Shown in pieces: positions 1-8,523 of a DNA stretch of 64,000 nt (within the stretch, counting starts at the first letter, position 1; each line of letters begins with the position of its first letter). The notes under the pieces were generated by a model that saw nothing but the letters and a program-made list of their open reading frames with translations, had not been told where the DNA came from and made no database searches. This DNA comes from Hyphomicrobiales bacterium (GTDB taxonomy: Bacteria; Pseudomonadota; Alphaproteobacteria; Rhizobiales; Rhizobiaceae). The position numbers were made by a program, and so were the translations under genes. The stretch is from positions 62,001-126,000 of the forward strand of contig UCIT01000018.1 of assembly GCA_900472625.1 (NCBI GenBank), given 5' to 3'.

Positions 1-1
1 T

Positions 2-343
2 CTAAATGCGCACGCCACATCGACCCCCGTCGGTGATCGTGGTGAGCTCGCTGCTATTCGAGCTGTCTTCGGGGGGAACCGAAGTATCACTGTCAGTGCT
101 ACCAAATCAGCCACGGGCCATCTTCTCGGAGCTGCTGGAGGCATGGAGGCTATCTTTACCGTTCTGGCGCTGCGCGACCAAATAGCGCCGCCAACGAGAA
201 ATTTCAGCGAACCAGATCAGGCAGCCGAAGGGATCGACATCGTTGGGCCGGCTCCCCGTTCCATGTCGTTCCAATATGCGATCACCAACGGCTTCGGGTT
301 TGGTGGAGTAAACGCAAGCGCGATCTTCAAGCGGGTGGCTTGA
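2..343 (+). CDS. fabF: Beta-ketoacyl-ACP synthase II, C-terminal part (5' end outside window)
   Basis: This is the last 113 residues of a KAS II type condensing enzyme, which extends acyl-ACP with malonyl-ACP in fatty acid synthesis. Reading from base 2, both active-site histidines are visible, in NAHATSTP and in KSATGHLLGAAGG, and the chain closes with the family's GFGFGGVNAS motif. The catalytic cysteine lies upstream of the window. HATSTP replaces the common HGTSTP, a small variation. A full-length but divergent paralogue lies at 36057-37337. The family is clear; whether this copy serves the housekeeping pathway or a specialised lipid cannot be told from the fragment. Confidence 0.9.
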   Translation, partial: LNAHATSTPVGDRGELAAIRAVFGGNRSITVSATKSATGHLLGAAGGMEAIFTVLALRDQIAPPTRNFSEPDQAAEGIDIVGPAPRSMSFQYAITNGFGFGGVNASAIFKRVA

Positions 344-421
344 AAGTGAAGTTTCTTACGTAACTACCAGCCTCTGGATTCAATGCGAGCCGGAGGCAAT
401 ACGAACTGAAATGAGCCGCCG

Positions 422-1657
422 GTGTCAGTCAAAGCAAATACAGGGCCCGATGATCTAGGGGATCTATCGGGAAACGAAACGAATTGGCCGTTGGAGCATA
501 GAGACGTCCTGGCCTGGCTGGTCTCCCGAAAAAGCGACGACCAGTTCATCGACGTCGTCTTTGCGGAAATGTGCGAACGGTTAGTGAGAGCCGGAGTGCC
601 CGTGGCCCGCGGGGCGCTGTTCTTCGATGCCCACAATCCACAATGGCTTGGCGCACGGATCCTCTGGCAAAAAGGCCGTACCGGCGCCGATTTTAGGACA
701 TTCGACTACGGCGTGGAGGATCGCCCCGATTATCAAAATAGTCCGATGTTTGAGGTGGGCAATGGTGTTGGAGAAGTCCGGCAGCGGCTCCATGAAGGCG
801 TCGCAACTGCAAAGCGTTATCCGATCTATGATGAGCTGGCTGAAGGCCTCTACACCGACTACGTTGCTTGGCCGCTAAATCACACGCGAGGGAAACGACA
901 CGCTGTCACCTTCGCTACAAAGGCGGCAGGCGGCTTCAAGCCCGAGGATCTTGAGTACCTCCGGGACCTTTTGCCCGTGTTGGCTCTTGTGAGCGAAATC
1001 CGATTGAAAAACCGGTTGGCGCGGACACTGTTGGAAACATACGTTGGTCCGCACGCTAGCGAACCCATACTCGCCGGAGCGACGACACGCGGAAGCGGCT
1101 TCACCGTTACTGCCGCCGTTATGATATTCGACCTGCGAGACTTCACGGCCATCTCGGACACCTTACCGCGTGACGATGTTATCAATCTCCTCAACAGCTA
1201 CTTTGATGTGCTGGCGGAGCCCATCACCTCAAATGGTGGCGAGATACTCAAGTTCATGGGCGACGGATTGCTCGCCATCTTCAAGCTAAGCGACCCCAAT
1301 GCCGCGGCAAACCTTTTCTCGACTATCAAACAGGTACACTTGGCGCTGGAAGCGCTCAACTCGCATAACGAGCAGGCTCAGATGCCCCTGCTTCGACACG
1401 GCATCGGAGTACACCTGGGTGATGTCATGTACGGGAACATTGGCGCGAAAGGACGGCTTGACTTCACGGCGATCGGCCCCGCTGTCAACGTCGCATCACG
1501 TCTTGAAACTCTTACAAAAGAGCTCGGGCGTTCGGTTCTACTTTCCAGTGCGTTTGCAAAGTTCGCCGGTGAGACAGAGCTGCTCGAGCCATTGGGAACT
1601 TTTGGTTTGCGCGGGCTGAAAGATACGATTGATGTCTACGCCTTGAAGGGTTCTTAG
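422..1657 (+). CDS. Class III adenylate cyclase with N-terminal unknown domain
   Basis: Makes cAMP from ATP. The N-terminal 200 residues form an unrecognised sensory-like region without membrane segments. The cyclase homology domain spans about residues 225-405. Metal-binding aspartates are D237 (IFDLRDFT) and D281 (KFMGDG), the adenine-specifying pair is K277 and D348 (LDFTAIG), and the transition-state residues are N356 and R360 (VNVASRLE). All key residues are present, so it should be active and ATP-specific. The start is GTG. It lies 78 bp after the fabF fragment and 110 bp before a MarR-like gene. Rhizobial genomes carry many such single-gene cyclases, usually with unknown inputs. Confidence 0.9.
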   Translation: MSVKANTGPDDLGDLSGNETNWPLEHRDVLAWLVSRKSDDQFIDVVFAEMCERLVRAGVPVARGALFFDAHNPQWLGARILWQKGRTGADFRTFDYGVEDRPDYQNSPMFEVGNGVGEVRQRLHEGVATAKRYPIYDELAEGLYTDYVAWPLNHTRGKRHAVTFATKAAGGFKPEDLEYLRDLLPVLALVSEIRLKNRLARTLLETYVGPHASEPILAGATTRGSGFTVTAAVMIFDLRDFTAISDTLPRDDVINLLNSYFDVLAEPITSNGGEILKFMGDGLLAIFKLSDPNAAANLFSTIKQVHLALEALNSHNEQAQMPLLRHGIGVHLGDVMYGNIGAKGRLDFTAIGPAVNVASRLETLTKELGRSVLLSSAFAKFAGETELLEPLGTFGLRGLKDTIDVYALKGS

Positions 1658-1767
1658 CGAGTGGCAATGGGCGACGTGCGCGCAACGTGGCCAGGCCTCA
1701 ATCCAATGAACGATCTTCCCGTCTGTTGTTAATCTCAACTCTTCCGTCAACTTAGAAGTACCTGATA

Positions 1768-2181
1768 ATGACTCATAAGCGCGTGTACACTTTCAGCTTG
1801 AATGGTGAAATTGGCTGGACATCTCTCGGCACGAGAGAAGCGAATGGCTTCGATACGAATTTGAGAGCGATCGGCATAACCAATCGCCAGTTGGCACTGT
1901 TATTCGCATTGGAGCGAAATAAAGATGCCACCATTGCGGAGATAGCTCGCGAGCTTGCGTTGGACCGGGCAACTGTAAAACGCCACCTGACGCCGATGAT
2001 AAGCACACTCGTCGTTGAGGCTGCACCCGCCTCGAGAGGAAGGGACACCGCCTTCACTCTAACTCAGATGGGCTCTCGGCGTTTGCAAACCGGCCTGAAG
2101 ATTTGGAAGTCCGGGGCGCGGGCTTGGAGGGCCGCGACGGAGGGCGCTGCGGCCTCAGCCGTGGCGAGTGCGGCAAAATGA
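1768..2181 (+). CDS. MarR-like winged-helix regulator
   Basis: A 137-residue protein with a winged-helix core at about residues 35-95: a recognition helix in IAELARELALDRATVKRHL-type context and a wing ending in a basic RGRDTAFTLT strand. It most resembles MarR family repressors, though the N-terminal 30 residues are unusual and the C-terminus is an Ala-rich helix. The stop codon overlaps the ATG of the next reading frame (ATGA at 2178-2181), suggesting translational coupling with the two genes that follow. The ligand is unknown. Confidence 0.7.
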   Translation: MTHKRVYTFSLNGEIGWTSLGTREANGFDTNLRAIGITNRQLALLFALERNKDATIAEIARELALDRATVKRHLTPMISTLVVEAAPASRGRDTAFTLTQMGSRRLQTGLKIWKSGARAWRAATEGAAASAVASAAK

Positions 2182-2510
2182 CGAGAGCTGCTTGTGAAAT
2201 CGATCGCTCCCGATCATCCATGTCCTGTCGCCTTTCCGATTTGCATATTCGGCACACCACATTTCGAGTTACGAGGGTAGCCGAATGCGCCGACATTTGG
2301 AGCGAGCTAGGCCTCGAACATTATCAGATGCAAACGGTCGATCATCGGGGCGATCTTCGCAAAGCAGTCTACGTTTTGATCTTGCTCCTGGTGATAGCGG
2401 CCGAGACGGTGGCACTATGTGGGTTGGCAATCCCGTCTGTAGAATTGTCACACACTGCTCTTCTCGCAGAGTTCCCCGCTCGATCGGCGTGGAGCTCCGT
2501 TGGACGGTGA
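2178..2510 (+). CDS. Hypothetical 110-residue protein between MarR and DUF1638 genes
   Basis: I do not recognise the product. The case for a real gene is positional: its ATG overlaps the stop of the MarR-like gene (ATGA) and its TGA overlaps the GTG of the DUF1638 gene (GTGA at 2507-2510). This double start-stop overlap is typical of co-translated operons and fills a stretch of about 325 bases that would otherwise be empty. Residues 66-92 (from LRKAVYVLILLL) form one strongly hydrophobic segment, so it may be a small membrane protein. Alternatively the stretch is decayed DNA and the overlaps are chance. Confidence 0.4.
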   Translation: MTRAACEIDRSRSSMSCRLSDLHIRHTTFRVTRVAECADIWSELGLEHYQMQTVDHRGDLRKAVYVLILLLVIAAETVALCGLAIPSVELSHTALLAEFPARSAWSSVGR

Positions 2511-3112
2511 GAGCCGATCGAAGACGAACACTTGTGATCACTTGTGGCGCGCTAGCTAGTGAGGTCTTGGACGTAGTTCGTCTTAACGCATGGGCCAATA
2601 TGGAGGTCACATGCTTGCCGGCGGAATGGCATATGACGCCGCACCGCATCCCGGATGGCGTGCGTCGAAAGATTCGAGAACGCCGTCCGTTCTTTGACGA
2701 TATCTATTGCTTGTTTGGGGACTGCGGCACCGGGGGTGAACTCGATGCCGTCCTGCTGGAAGAGGGTGTCGAGCGCATTAGCGGACATCACTGTTTTGCT
2801 TTCTACGCGGGAGCTATCGACTTCGACACCTTGCAGGAGAAGGAGCCGGCCACGTTCTACCTGACCGACTTCTTTGTAAGGCATTTCGAGCGTTTCACGC
2901 TACGTCACCTGGGTTTGGATACAAGCCCCGAACTGCTCTCAGACTATTTCGGCAACTTCCGACGTGTTGTTTACCTAGCCCAATCTCGCGACCGGGAGCT
3001 GGAAGAGCGAGCAGAGTTGGCGGCGGCCCGTTTGGGACTGCCGCTGGAAGTCGTATTCACAGGACTGGAAAACATCTCCGATGCACTGGACTCCTGGCGC
3101 ATTAGTCGGTGA
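2507..3112 (+). CDS. DUF1638 domain protein
   Basis: The family signature runs from TLVITCGALASEVLDVV through DCGTGGELDAVL and HCFAFYAGAIDF to FYLTDFFVRHFERF. DUF1638 proteins are often found near corrinoid and methylamine or methyltransferase genes, but none is visible here. I chose GTG at 2507 because it overlaps the preceding stop (GTGA) and places the family's N-terminal strand right after the start; this gives 201 residues. In-frame ATG codons at 2417 and 2285 would add sequence that does not look like the family. The function is unknown. Confidence 0.75.
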   Translation: MRADRRRTLVITCGALASEVLDVVRLNAWANMEVTCLPAEWHMTPHRIPDGVRRKIRERRPFFDDIYCLFGDCGTGGELDAVLLEEGVERISGHHCFAFYAGAIDFDTLQEKEPATFYLTDFFVRHFERFTLRHLGLDTSPELLSDYFGNFRRVVYLAQSRDRELEERAELAAARLGLPLEVVFTGLENISDALDSWRISR

Positions 3113-3164
3113 ACGGACCTTATTCCCCCTGGGGTGGGCTAGGCGATTGTTATCGGCCTTAGGC

Positions 3165-3983
3165 TCAGCCCGCTACGTCCAGCCGCATCTGCTTTCGAAG
3201 GATGCGATCCAACACGGATTCCGGGAGCAGTTTCCGTGCTACGTTGAGCTGGCGGGCTACGCTGCCTGCCGGGTACCTGAGACGGGGATATGGTGCCATC
3301 GCGGCCTTGACCACCACGCGAGCGACGGTCTCGGGGCTATCCGCTTTCTTGATCGCGTCTGCGATAAGCTTATCCGCGTTAGCTCGGGCGTGCGCGAACT
3401 GTTCCTTCGGTTCGTCGGGTCGAAGCATGTTCGTATCAAATGAGGTCTGCGTATACGCTGGCTCAATTAGGACAACGCGTACTCCCGATCCTCGAACCTC
3501 GTGATCCAACGAAGCACTGTATGCTTCAAGCGCGTGCTTGGAGGCCGCATAAGATGCCGAAAATGGCGCAGGGATAAAACCGAGGACCGAACTAATGCTG
3601 AGGATGCGCCCTTCTTTGCGGTCTCTCATGCCTGGAAGTACGGCTTTCATCATCCTCAGGGCCCCAAAGACGTTCACCTCGAAAAGGTCCTGATGCTGGT
3701 GTATTGAGGAATCTTCGAGCGCGCCAAGCATTCCAATACCAGCATTATTGACCAACAGATCAATCCTGCCGGCTACCTTTGTGATGAAACCGACAGCATC
3801 GGCGACAGATTCGTCAGATGTCACATCGCAGGTTACCGAACTTACGTCCCCAAGGTTTTTTATCTCCTTTCCACGTGTGGTTCCAAAGACGCGGTAGCCC
3901 TTTGAGGCTAGCGCTAGCGCTGTAGCTCTTCCAATCCCACCTGATGCGCCTGTTACGATGGCGACCGGTTGCCTGCTATTCAT
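3165..3983 (-). CDS. Short-chain dehydrogenase/reductase
   Basis: A classical SDR of 272 residues, a soluble NAD(P)-dependent oxidoreductase. Visible motifs are the TGASGGIG cofactor loop near the N-terminus, NNAG in the middle strand, a catalytic Ser in SISSVLG and YAASK as the catalytic Tyr-Lys pair. ATG at 3983 is preceded by GGAG at 7 bp; upstream in-frame codons run into the operator region. It is divergent from the TetR gene at 4063, and the short space between holds two copies of a palindrome, so it is very probably repressed by that TetR. The substrate is unknown. Confidence 0.88.
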   Translation of the reverse strand: MNSRQPVAIVTGASGGIGRATALALASKGYRVFGTTRGKEIKNLGDVSSVTCDVTSDESVADAVGFITKVAGRIDLLVNNAGIGMLGALEDSSIHQHQDLFEVNVFGALRMMKAVLPGMRDRKEGRILSISSVLGFIPAPFSASYAASKHALEAYSASLDHEVRGSGVRVVLIEPAYTQTSFDTNMLRPDEPKEQFAHARANADKLIADAIKKADSPETVARVVVKAAMAPYPRLRYPAGSVARQLNVARKLLPESVLDRILRKQMRLDVAG

Positions 3984-4001
3984 CACACCACTCCTCATAG
4001 A

Positions 4002-4034
4002 ATTACGACCATAATTACATATTACGATCGTAAT
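4002..4034. promoter_or_regulatory. Two TetR-type operators between SDR and tetR
   Basis: ATTACGATCGTAAT at 4021-4034 is a perfect 14-bp palindrome. ATTACGACCATAAT at 4002-4015 matches it at 12 of 14 positions. Both sit in the 79-bp gap between the divergent SDR and TetR genes, where they would control both promoters. The assignment to the adjacent TetR is inferred from position. Confidence 0.7.
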
Positions 4035-4062
4035 GCAATAAAAATATGCTATCTCTTTATTC

Positions 4063-4647
4063 ATGCGATATAACAAAGATCAGAAAGCCAAATCCCGTGC
4101 TGAAATTCTCTCGGCCGCGAGCCGCCGATTCCGCTCCGACGGAATTGCCGCGTCCGGGATCGCCGCGATTATGGAAGACGCCGCAAAGACGAACGGTGCC
4201 TTTTACGCTCATTTCGCGTCGAAAGAAGATTTGGTATCGGCGGTCCTTGACGACGCTCTCGAAAAGCAGAAGGAAGACTTGGCGCACGCCAATGGTCACG
4301 CCGAATTCATGATAGCACTGGAGAATTACCTCTCGCCCGCTCACCGCGATCACGCGGGCGATGGATGTCCCTCGGCCGCGCTCCTCCCCGAAATTTCTCG
4401 CCAGCCACAAAACACAAGGAAGCTTTATGAGGCCCATCTGGAGCAAATTCTTGAGAGTTTAGGCAAAAAAATGGGAGGGGGCCCGAGTGGCATGGAAACC
4501 GCAGCGGCTGTCTTCAGTATGGCTGTCGGTGCGCTGCAGCTGGCAAGGGCAGTGCCCTCAGATGAGTTGTCCACTATGATTTTGAAATCAGCTGTTCAAG
4601 CTGCTGAACAGCTGATTACATCGGAAACCGACAAGCAGGCTGGTTGA
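4063..4647 (+). CDS. TetR/AcrR family repressor
   Basis: A 194-residue one-component repressor. The N-terminal helix-turn-helix covers about residues 10-55 (ILSAASRRFRSDG, then ASGIAAIMEDAAKTNGAFYAHFASKEDL), where GAFYAHF is the typical recognition helix end. The C-terminal part is a variable ligand-binding domain with GCPSAALLPEISR, a pattern seen in the TetR_C subgroup that senses small electrophiles or aromatics (family knowledge, not specific). It is divergent from the SDR at 3165-3983 with two matching palindromes between them, so it probably represses itself and that gene. Confidence 0.88.
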   Translation: MRYNKDQKAKSRAEILSAASRRFRSDGIAASGIAAIMEDAAKTNGAFYAHFASKEDLVSAVLDDALEKQKEDLAHANGHAEFMIALENYLSPAHRDHAGDGCPSAALLPEISRQPQNTRKLYEAHLEQILESLGKKMGGGPSGMETAAAVFSMAVGALQLARAVPSDELSTMILKSAVQAAEQLITSETDKQAG

Positions 4648-4728
4648 CGTGCAGCCTGACGAAGGGCCCGCGCGAAACTGGAGTTAGACGAGACAGGCTT
4701 TGGACAGTCCGTGTGCCCGTATCGGCTT

Positions 4729-5673
4729 CTATTCTCCTGTTGAGGAATATGCCTTGATGATCTGCGCCGCGATATCGTCAGATTGTTCCTCGAGCGCAAA
4801 ATGTCCGGCGTTGTAATGCTTCACGGATGAACCGGGCACGAGCGCTCCGATGGCATCCGCCCCATGACTGGTGAAGATTGGATCGTTATCGCCCCACACC
4901 ACGAGTGTCTTAGGTTTCTTCGTCGACAAGTACTGGGCCCACGTACCGTAAAGATCCAAGTTCGATGGGATGTCCAGTTGGAGATCAGTCATTACGCGAT
5001 GGGAATCTGCATCGGCGATCGCGAACGCATCGCTTAACCAGGCATCAGGATTTAATTTGGCCGCATCTGCGGCTCCGTGCCTATAGAGGTTCAGGTCGGT
5101 GGCAATGGAAACTCGTCCCTCGGCAGCGGCACGTTTCTCCGGCGTGGCAGGCCCTTTATTCGCCTTCACCGCCTTTAGCCGAGCTGGCTCCCAGCCATCT
5201 TCCGTGATCGCTATGTTCTGAAAGATCAAGCCTGCTACCCACTCCGGGTGTTGAGTTGCTATGCGCATGCCAATCGGTCCACCAAAGTCCTGCATGTATA
5301 GGATAGCTTTCGTGGTGCCTAATTTCTTGAGCAAATGCTCAACGGAGGCGGCTTCATAATCAAACGTCACCGCCGCGCCGCTGGCCGGTGCCTCGCTCTG
5401 TCCCATTCCTGGATAATCCGGTGCGATAACATGGAAGTCCCTAGATAGTAGCGGGATGAGGTCACGGAACATATGCGACGAGGACGGGAAGCCATGCAGT
5501 AGCACGATGGTGGGTTTCGCGGATTGACCCGCTTCACGGTAGAATATTTTCAATCCATCTACTTCGACGGTTTGATATGAGGTACCCGCTGCATGCGAAG
5601 TCCCAGTGCAAGCGGCGGCCAAAGATGCGACCAGCGTAAGCGATTTCAGGGAGTTATATTTCTGAATGGTCAT
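4729..5673 (-). CDS. Exported alpha/beta hydrolase, haloalkane dehalogenase/epoxide hydrolase-like
   Basis: A 314-residue protein with a Sec-type signal peptide (residues 1-30, ending in SHAAG). The hydrolase fold shows an oxyanion-hole motif HGFPSSS at 60-66, an aspartate nucleophile D129 in MQDFGGPIG instead of Ser, an acidic residue in GDNDP near 261-265 and the catalytic His 291 in GHFALEE. An Asp nucleophile points to haloalkane dehalogenases and epoxide hydrolases rather than esterases. ATG 5673 has AGGA just upstream. A perfect GGGCATATGCCC palindrome lies 42 bp upstream, so it probably has its own regulated promoter despite following the LysR gene on the same strand. Confidence 0.85.
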   Translation of the reverse strand: MTIQKYNSLKSLTLVASLAAACTGTSHAAGTSYQTVEVDGLKIFYREAGQSAKPTIVLLHGFPSSSHMFRDLIPLLSRDFHVIAPDYPGMGQSEAPASGAAVTFDYEAASVEHLLKKLGTTKAILYMQDFGGPIGMRIATQHPEWVAGLIFQNIAITEDGWEPARLKAVKANKGPATPEKRAAAEGRVSIATDLNLYRHGAADAAKLNPDAWLSDAFAIADADSHRVMTDLQLDIPSNLDLYGTWAQYLSTKKPKTLVVWGDNDPIFTSHGADAIGALVPGSSVKHYNAGHFALEEQSDDIAAQIIKAYSSTGE

Positions 5674-5710
5674 GATTGTTCCTGGGGGCAATTGAATCCA
5701 CAAAGGCAAG

Positions 5711-5730
5711 ATACGGGCATATGCCCATAT
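5711..5730. promoter_or_regulatory. GGGCATATGCCC operator, copy 1
   Basis: ATACGGGCATATGCCCATAT contains the perfect 12-bp palindrome GGGCATATGCCC at 5715-5726. It lies between the LysR stop codon and the exported hydrolase start. Full copies occur at 14489-14508 and 28806-28825, and half copies at three more promoters, so it is likely a shared operator. Confidence 0.7.
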
Positions 5731-5764
5731 TGCAATCACCTTCTAGTATTTTATGCTAGGGACA

Positions 5765-6682
5765 TCACGCGGCTAGAATGTTTGTCGCGTCCTCGCCGGC
5801 CAGCGACCGAATACAATTCAAGAACGCGTCGATCGGACTGATGAGCTTTAATGTATCAGGATTGCTCGATGCCCAAATCCTCACCGCAGGTCGGAAGTTC
5901 GGCGTGTCTAGGATCGTCAGCTGATCCTTCCATCTGCACTCCGCCAGCGCGTCAGGTGCGATCATGCCAATTCCATGGCCGGCTGCCACGAGGGACATTT
6001 TCATCTCGGAACTTGATATTTCGATTGCGACCTCGAAGGGCAACCGAGCGTTCTGTAAAGTATGGGCGATATAGTTGCGAAATCCGCAACCGTCGCCGTT
6101 GAGCACCCAGGGAAAGCGTGACAAGTCAGCGATGGTAGCATTCTTCGGAACGCCGAGACCCGGCGACGCGACTAGGACGACCTCGGTACGGCAAATCTCT
6201 ACCGCCGAAATTCCTTTGGGGGGCGTGTCGCCATCCGCTAGGCAGTAGATTGCGAGATCAAGCTGTCCTGCCGCCACTTTATCCTGCAAAGCCGGAGACC
6301 AGTCTGATGTCAGCCTGATCTTCAGGTGTGGGAAGGTCTCTTTGAGGTGAGATATAGGCCGCTCAATGAACGCATCGGAGAGATGGGGCATGATCCCCAG
6401 GTTGAACTCACCCCGTATTTCCCCTGCCGGCGATGCCACTTCGCTCCGGAGCCTACGAACGCTCGCCAATATGCCTTTCGCGTGTTCATAGGCCTTTATG
6501 CCTTGCTCTGTTGCTTTGTGAGGTTTGGTTGCGCGATCCAATAAGCGAGCGCCAACCGCCTCTTCGAGGAGTTGAATACGGCGGGTCAAAGCCGGCTGGG
6601 TGAGGTTCAATCGTCGCGAAGCCGATACGATCGACCCGGTCTCTACCACAGCCACCAGAGCTTCCAAATCACGTAAGTTCAT
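5765..6682 (-). CDS. LysR family transcriptional regulator
   Basis: A 305-residue LysR regulator. The N-terminal winged helix (residues 1-60) carries LNLTQPALTRRIQLLEEAVGARLLDR, the standard LysR recognition segment. The effector domain from about residue 90 has the two-lobe periplasmic-binding pattern. It is divergent from the aldo-keto reductase at 6862, the classical arrangement for a LysR regulator and its target, with 179 bp of promoter DNA between them. The co-inducer is not predictable from the sequence. Confidence 0.9.
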   Translation of the reverse strand: MNLRDLEALVAVVETGSIVSASRRLNLTQPALTRRIQLLEEAVGARLLDRATKPHKATEQGIKAYEHAKGILASVRRLRSEVASPAGEIRGEFNLGIMPHLSDAFIERPISHLKETFPHLKIRLTSDWSPALQDKVAAGQLDLAIYCLADGDTPPKGISAVEICRTEVVLVASPGLGVPKNATIADLSRFPWVLNGDGCGFRNYIAHTLQNARLPFEVAIEISSSEMKMSLVAAGHGIGMIAPDALAECRWKDQLTILDTPNFRPAVRIWASSNPDTLKLISPIDAFLNCIRSLAGEDATNILAA

Positions 6683-6861
6683 CAGGTTTGTCTATAAAGA
6701 TTATTGGAGTTATCGATTTGTAGCATAATCCTTCGTTGCGGTAAACGGTGGCTGGGGCTTCGCTGCGATGCTTCTGCTGCGTGAGACCATCTCATGCACT
6801 CATGGGCTAATTGAATCATCGGTTGCTGGCGAAGCCCGATTTGGCAACTTGGATATGTTCG

Positions 6862-7875
6862 ATGCAAACGAGAGTTTTTGGGACTACTGGCCTGCGTGTA
6901 TCGGAACTGGTACTCGGCACGGGGAACTTCGGAACCGGTTGGGGCTACGGCAGTGACCGCGCGGAGGCGGCTCGGATATTCGAGGCGTATGCTGACGCGG
7001 GTGGCAACTTCATCGACACCGCAGACGTCTATCAGTTCGGGGAGTCAGAGCAAATTCTTGGCGACTTGCTTGTGGGACGGCGCGAGGACTTCCTTCTGGC
7101 CTCGAAATTCACTATCGGGAGCGCCCCGAAGGGCGGGCCGCTTGTCACCGGAAATAGCCGGAAAGCAATGATTGCTTCCGTGGAGGCGAGCCTTCGTCGA
7201 TTGAAGACGGACAGGATTGATATCTATTGGGCGCACTACGCAGATGGCGTCACTCCAAGCGAAGAGTTAGTGCGGGGTTTCGATGATCTCGCCCGCAGCG
7301 GCAAGATACTTTACGCGGGTTTGTCGAATTTCCCGGCGTGGCGCATCACCCGCGCGGCCACCCTTGCGGAACTGACAAGATCCGTCCCGGTCGCAGCTGT
7401 CCAGGTTGAATATAACCTTGTACATCGCTCGCCGGAGACGGACGTGTTCCAGGCGGCGAACGCTTTGGGTATCGGCATCGTTTCTTATTCGCCCTTGGCG
7501 GGAGGAATGCTCACCGGAAAGTATCGTAGGGGGGAGGGAGGTCGCGAGACCGGACTTGGCGGTAGAGCTTTTCGCCCGGAGAACACGGCTGAAAAGGCTG
7601 CCGTTGTCGACGTGCTTCTGAACGTCGCTGTCGAACATGCGACGAGCCCAGACAAAGTCGCAATCGCTTGGGTCGCGAGCAAGGGCGTCATTCCCATGGT
7701 CGGGCCGCGAATTGTCGAGCAGCTCAAGAGTAACCTTGGAAGCCTCGATTTGGTCCTTAGTGACGAACAGATCCGTCGCCTCGACGAGGTCGCACACCCA
7801 ATGCTGAACAATGATCATGACACGCTTGAGGGGCTCAAAGGACGTATTCAGCCGATTTCACAGGTTGTTGCTTAG
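6862..7875 (+). CDS. Aldo/keto reductase
   Basis: A 337-residue NADPH-dependent (beta/alpha)8 barrel that reduces aldehydes and ketones. The catalytic tetrad is complete: D52 and Y57 in FIDTADVYQ, K82 in ASKF and H125 in WAHYAD. It resembles the AKR11/AKR12-like branch with MQTRVFGTTGLRVSEL at the N-terminus, which fixes the start at 6862; upstream in-frame ATGs add non-family residues. It is divergent from the LysR gene, probably its regulator. A SnoaL-like gene follows 62 bp downstream and may be cotranscribed. Confidence 0.9.
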   Translation: MQTRVFGTTGLRVSELVLGTGNFGTGWGYGSDRAEAARIFEAYADAGGNFIDTADVYQFGESEQILGDLLVGRREDFLLASKFTIGSAPKGGPLVTGNSRKAMIASVEASLRRLKTDRIDIYWAHYADGVTPSEELVRGFDDLARSGKILYAGLSNFPAWRITRAATLAELTRSVPVAAVQVEYNLVHRSPETDVFQAANALGIGIVSYSPLAGGMLTGKYRRGEGGRETGLGGRAFRPENTAEKAAVVDVLLNVAVEHATSPDKVAIAWVASKGVIPMVGPRIVEQLKSNLGSLDLVLSDEQIRRLDEVAHPMLNNDHDTLEGLKGRIQPISQVVA

Positions 7876-7937
7876 ACAGCGCTGCCCTGCGAACCCCTTT
7901 CGGGCGGTTTCCCAAGCGTTCAATTCGGAGAGAATAC

Positions 7938-8339
7938 ATGTCAATAGAGCAGCAGAATAAAGCGCTGGTCATCAAAGCCTTCGACACTCTTTTCAATAAA
8001 CGTGATTACGAGGCCGCACTTGGCTTCTGGTCGCCAAACTACCTTCAGCACAGCGCGCATATCGCCCCTGGTCGCGAAGGCCTATTCGATCTCGTTCGAA
8101 GCGCTCCCGAAAACCTCAAATGGGAATACCAGCTGATCTTAGCCGAGGGTGACTTCGTAATCGTGCATGGTCGCTTTTCAAATACCGGACGTCCTGCTGC
8201 TTGGATCGCCGCAGACGTTGTTCGCATAGCTGGCGGTGTGCTTGTAGAGCACTGGGATATGCTTCAGGACGAGGCGACATCGACTGAGTCAAAGAGTGGC
8301 TTGCCGATGTTTGGTAAGCTTTTCCCTGACCAAGTGTAA
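7938..8339 (+). CDS. SnoaL-like (NTF2 fold) protein
   Basis: A 133-residue single-domain NTF2-fold protein of the type annotated as a predicted SnoaL-like aldol condensation-catalysing enzyme. Typical features are FNKRDYEAALGFWSPNYLQHSAHI, the central RFSNTGRP strand and the terminal HWDMLQDEA. ATG follows AGAGAATAC. It is probably in one transcript with the aldo-keto reductase upstream. Members act on diverse small molecules, so the name implies fold rather than reaction. Confidence 0.8.
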   Translation: MSIEQQNKALVIKAFDTLFNKRDYEAALGFWSPNYLQHSAHIAPGREGLFDLVRSAPENLKWEYQLILAEGDFVIVHGRFSNTGRPAAWIAADVVRIAGGVLVEHWDMLQDEATSTESKSGLPMFGKLFPDQV

Positions 8340-8523
8340 TTAGCATTCGGGTCAAGAGGGCTAGGGATCGAATTGCCCAACTCTACGGCCTGCGCTCGCT
8401 TCGACGAAGAACTGTCGGAGCGAGCGCATCTATTTGGACGAAAGTAAACCTGTGAGGTGAAAGGCGGGCGTCTATCGAGACGAGCAGCGCGCGTGCATAG
8501 ATCCCCCGGTTGAATATTCTGGG

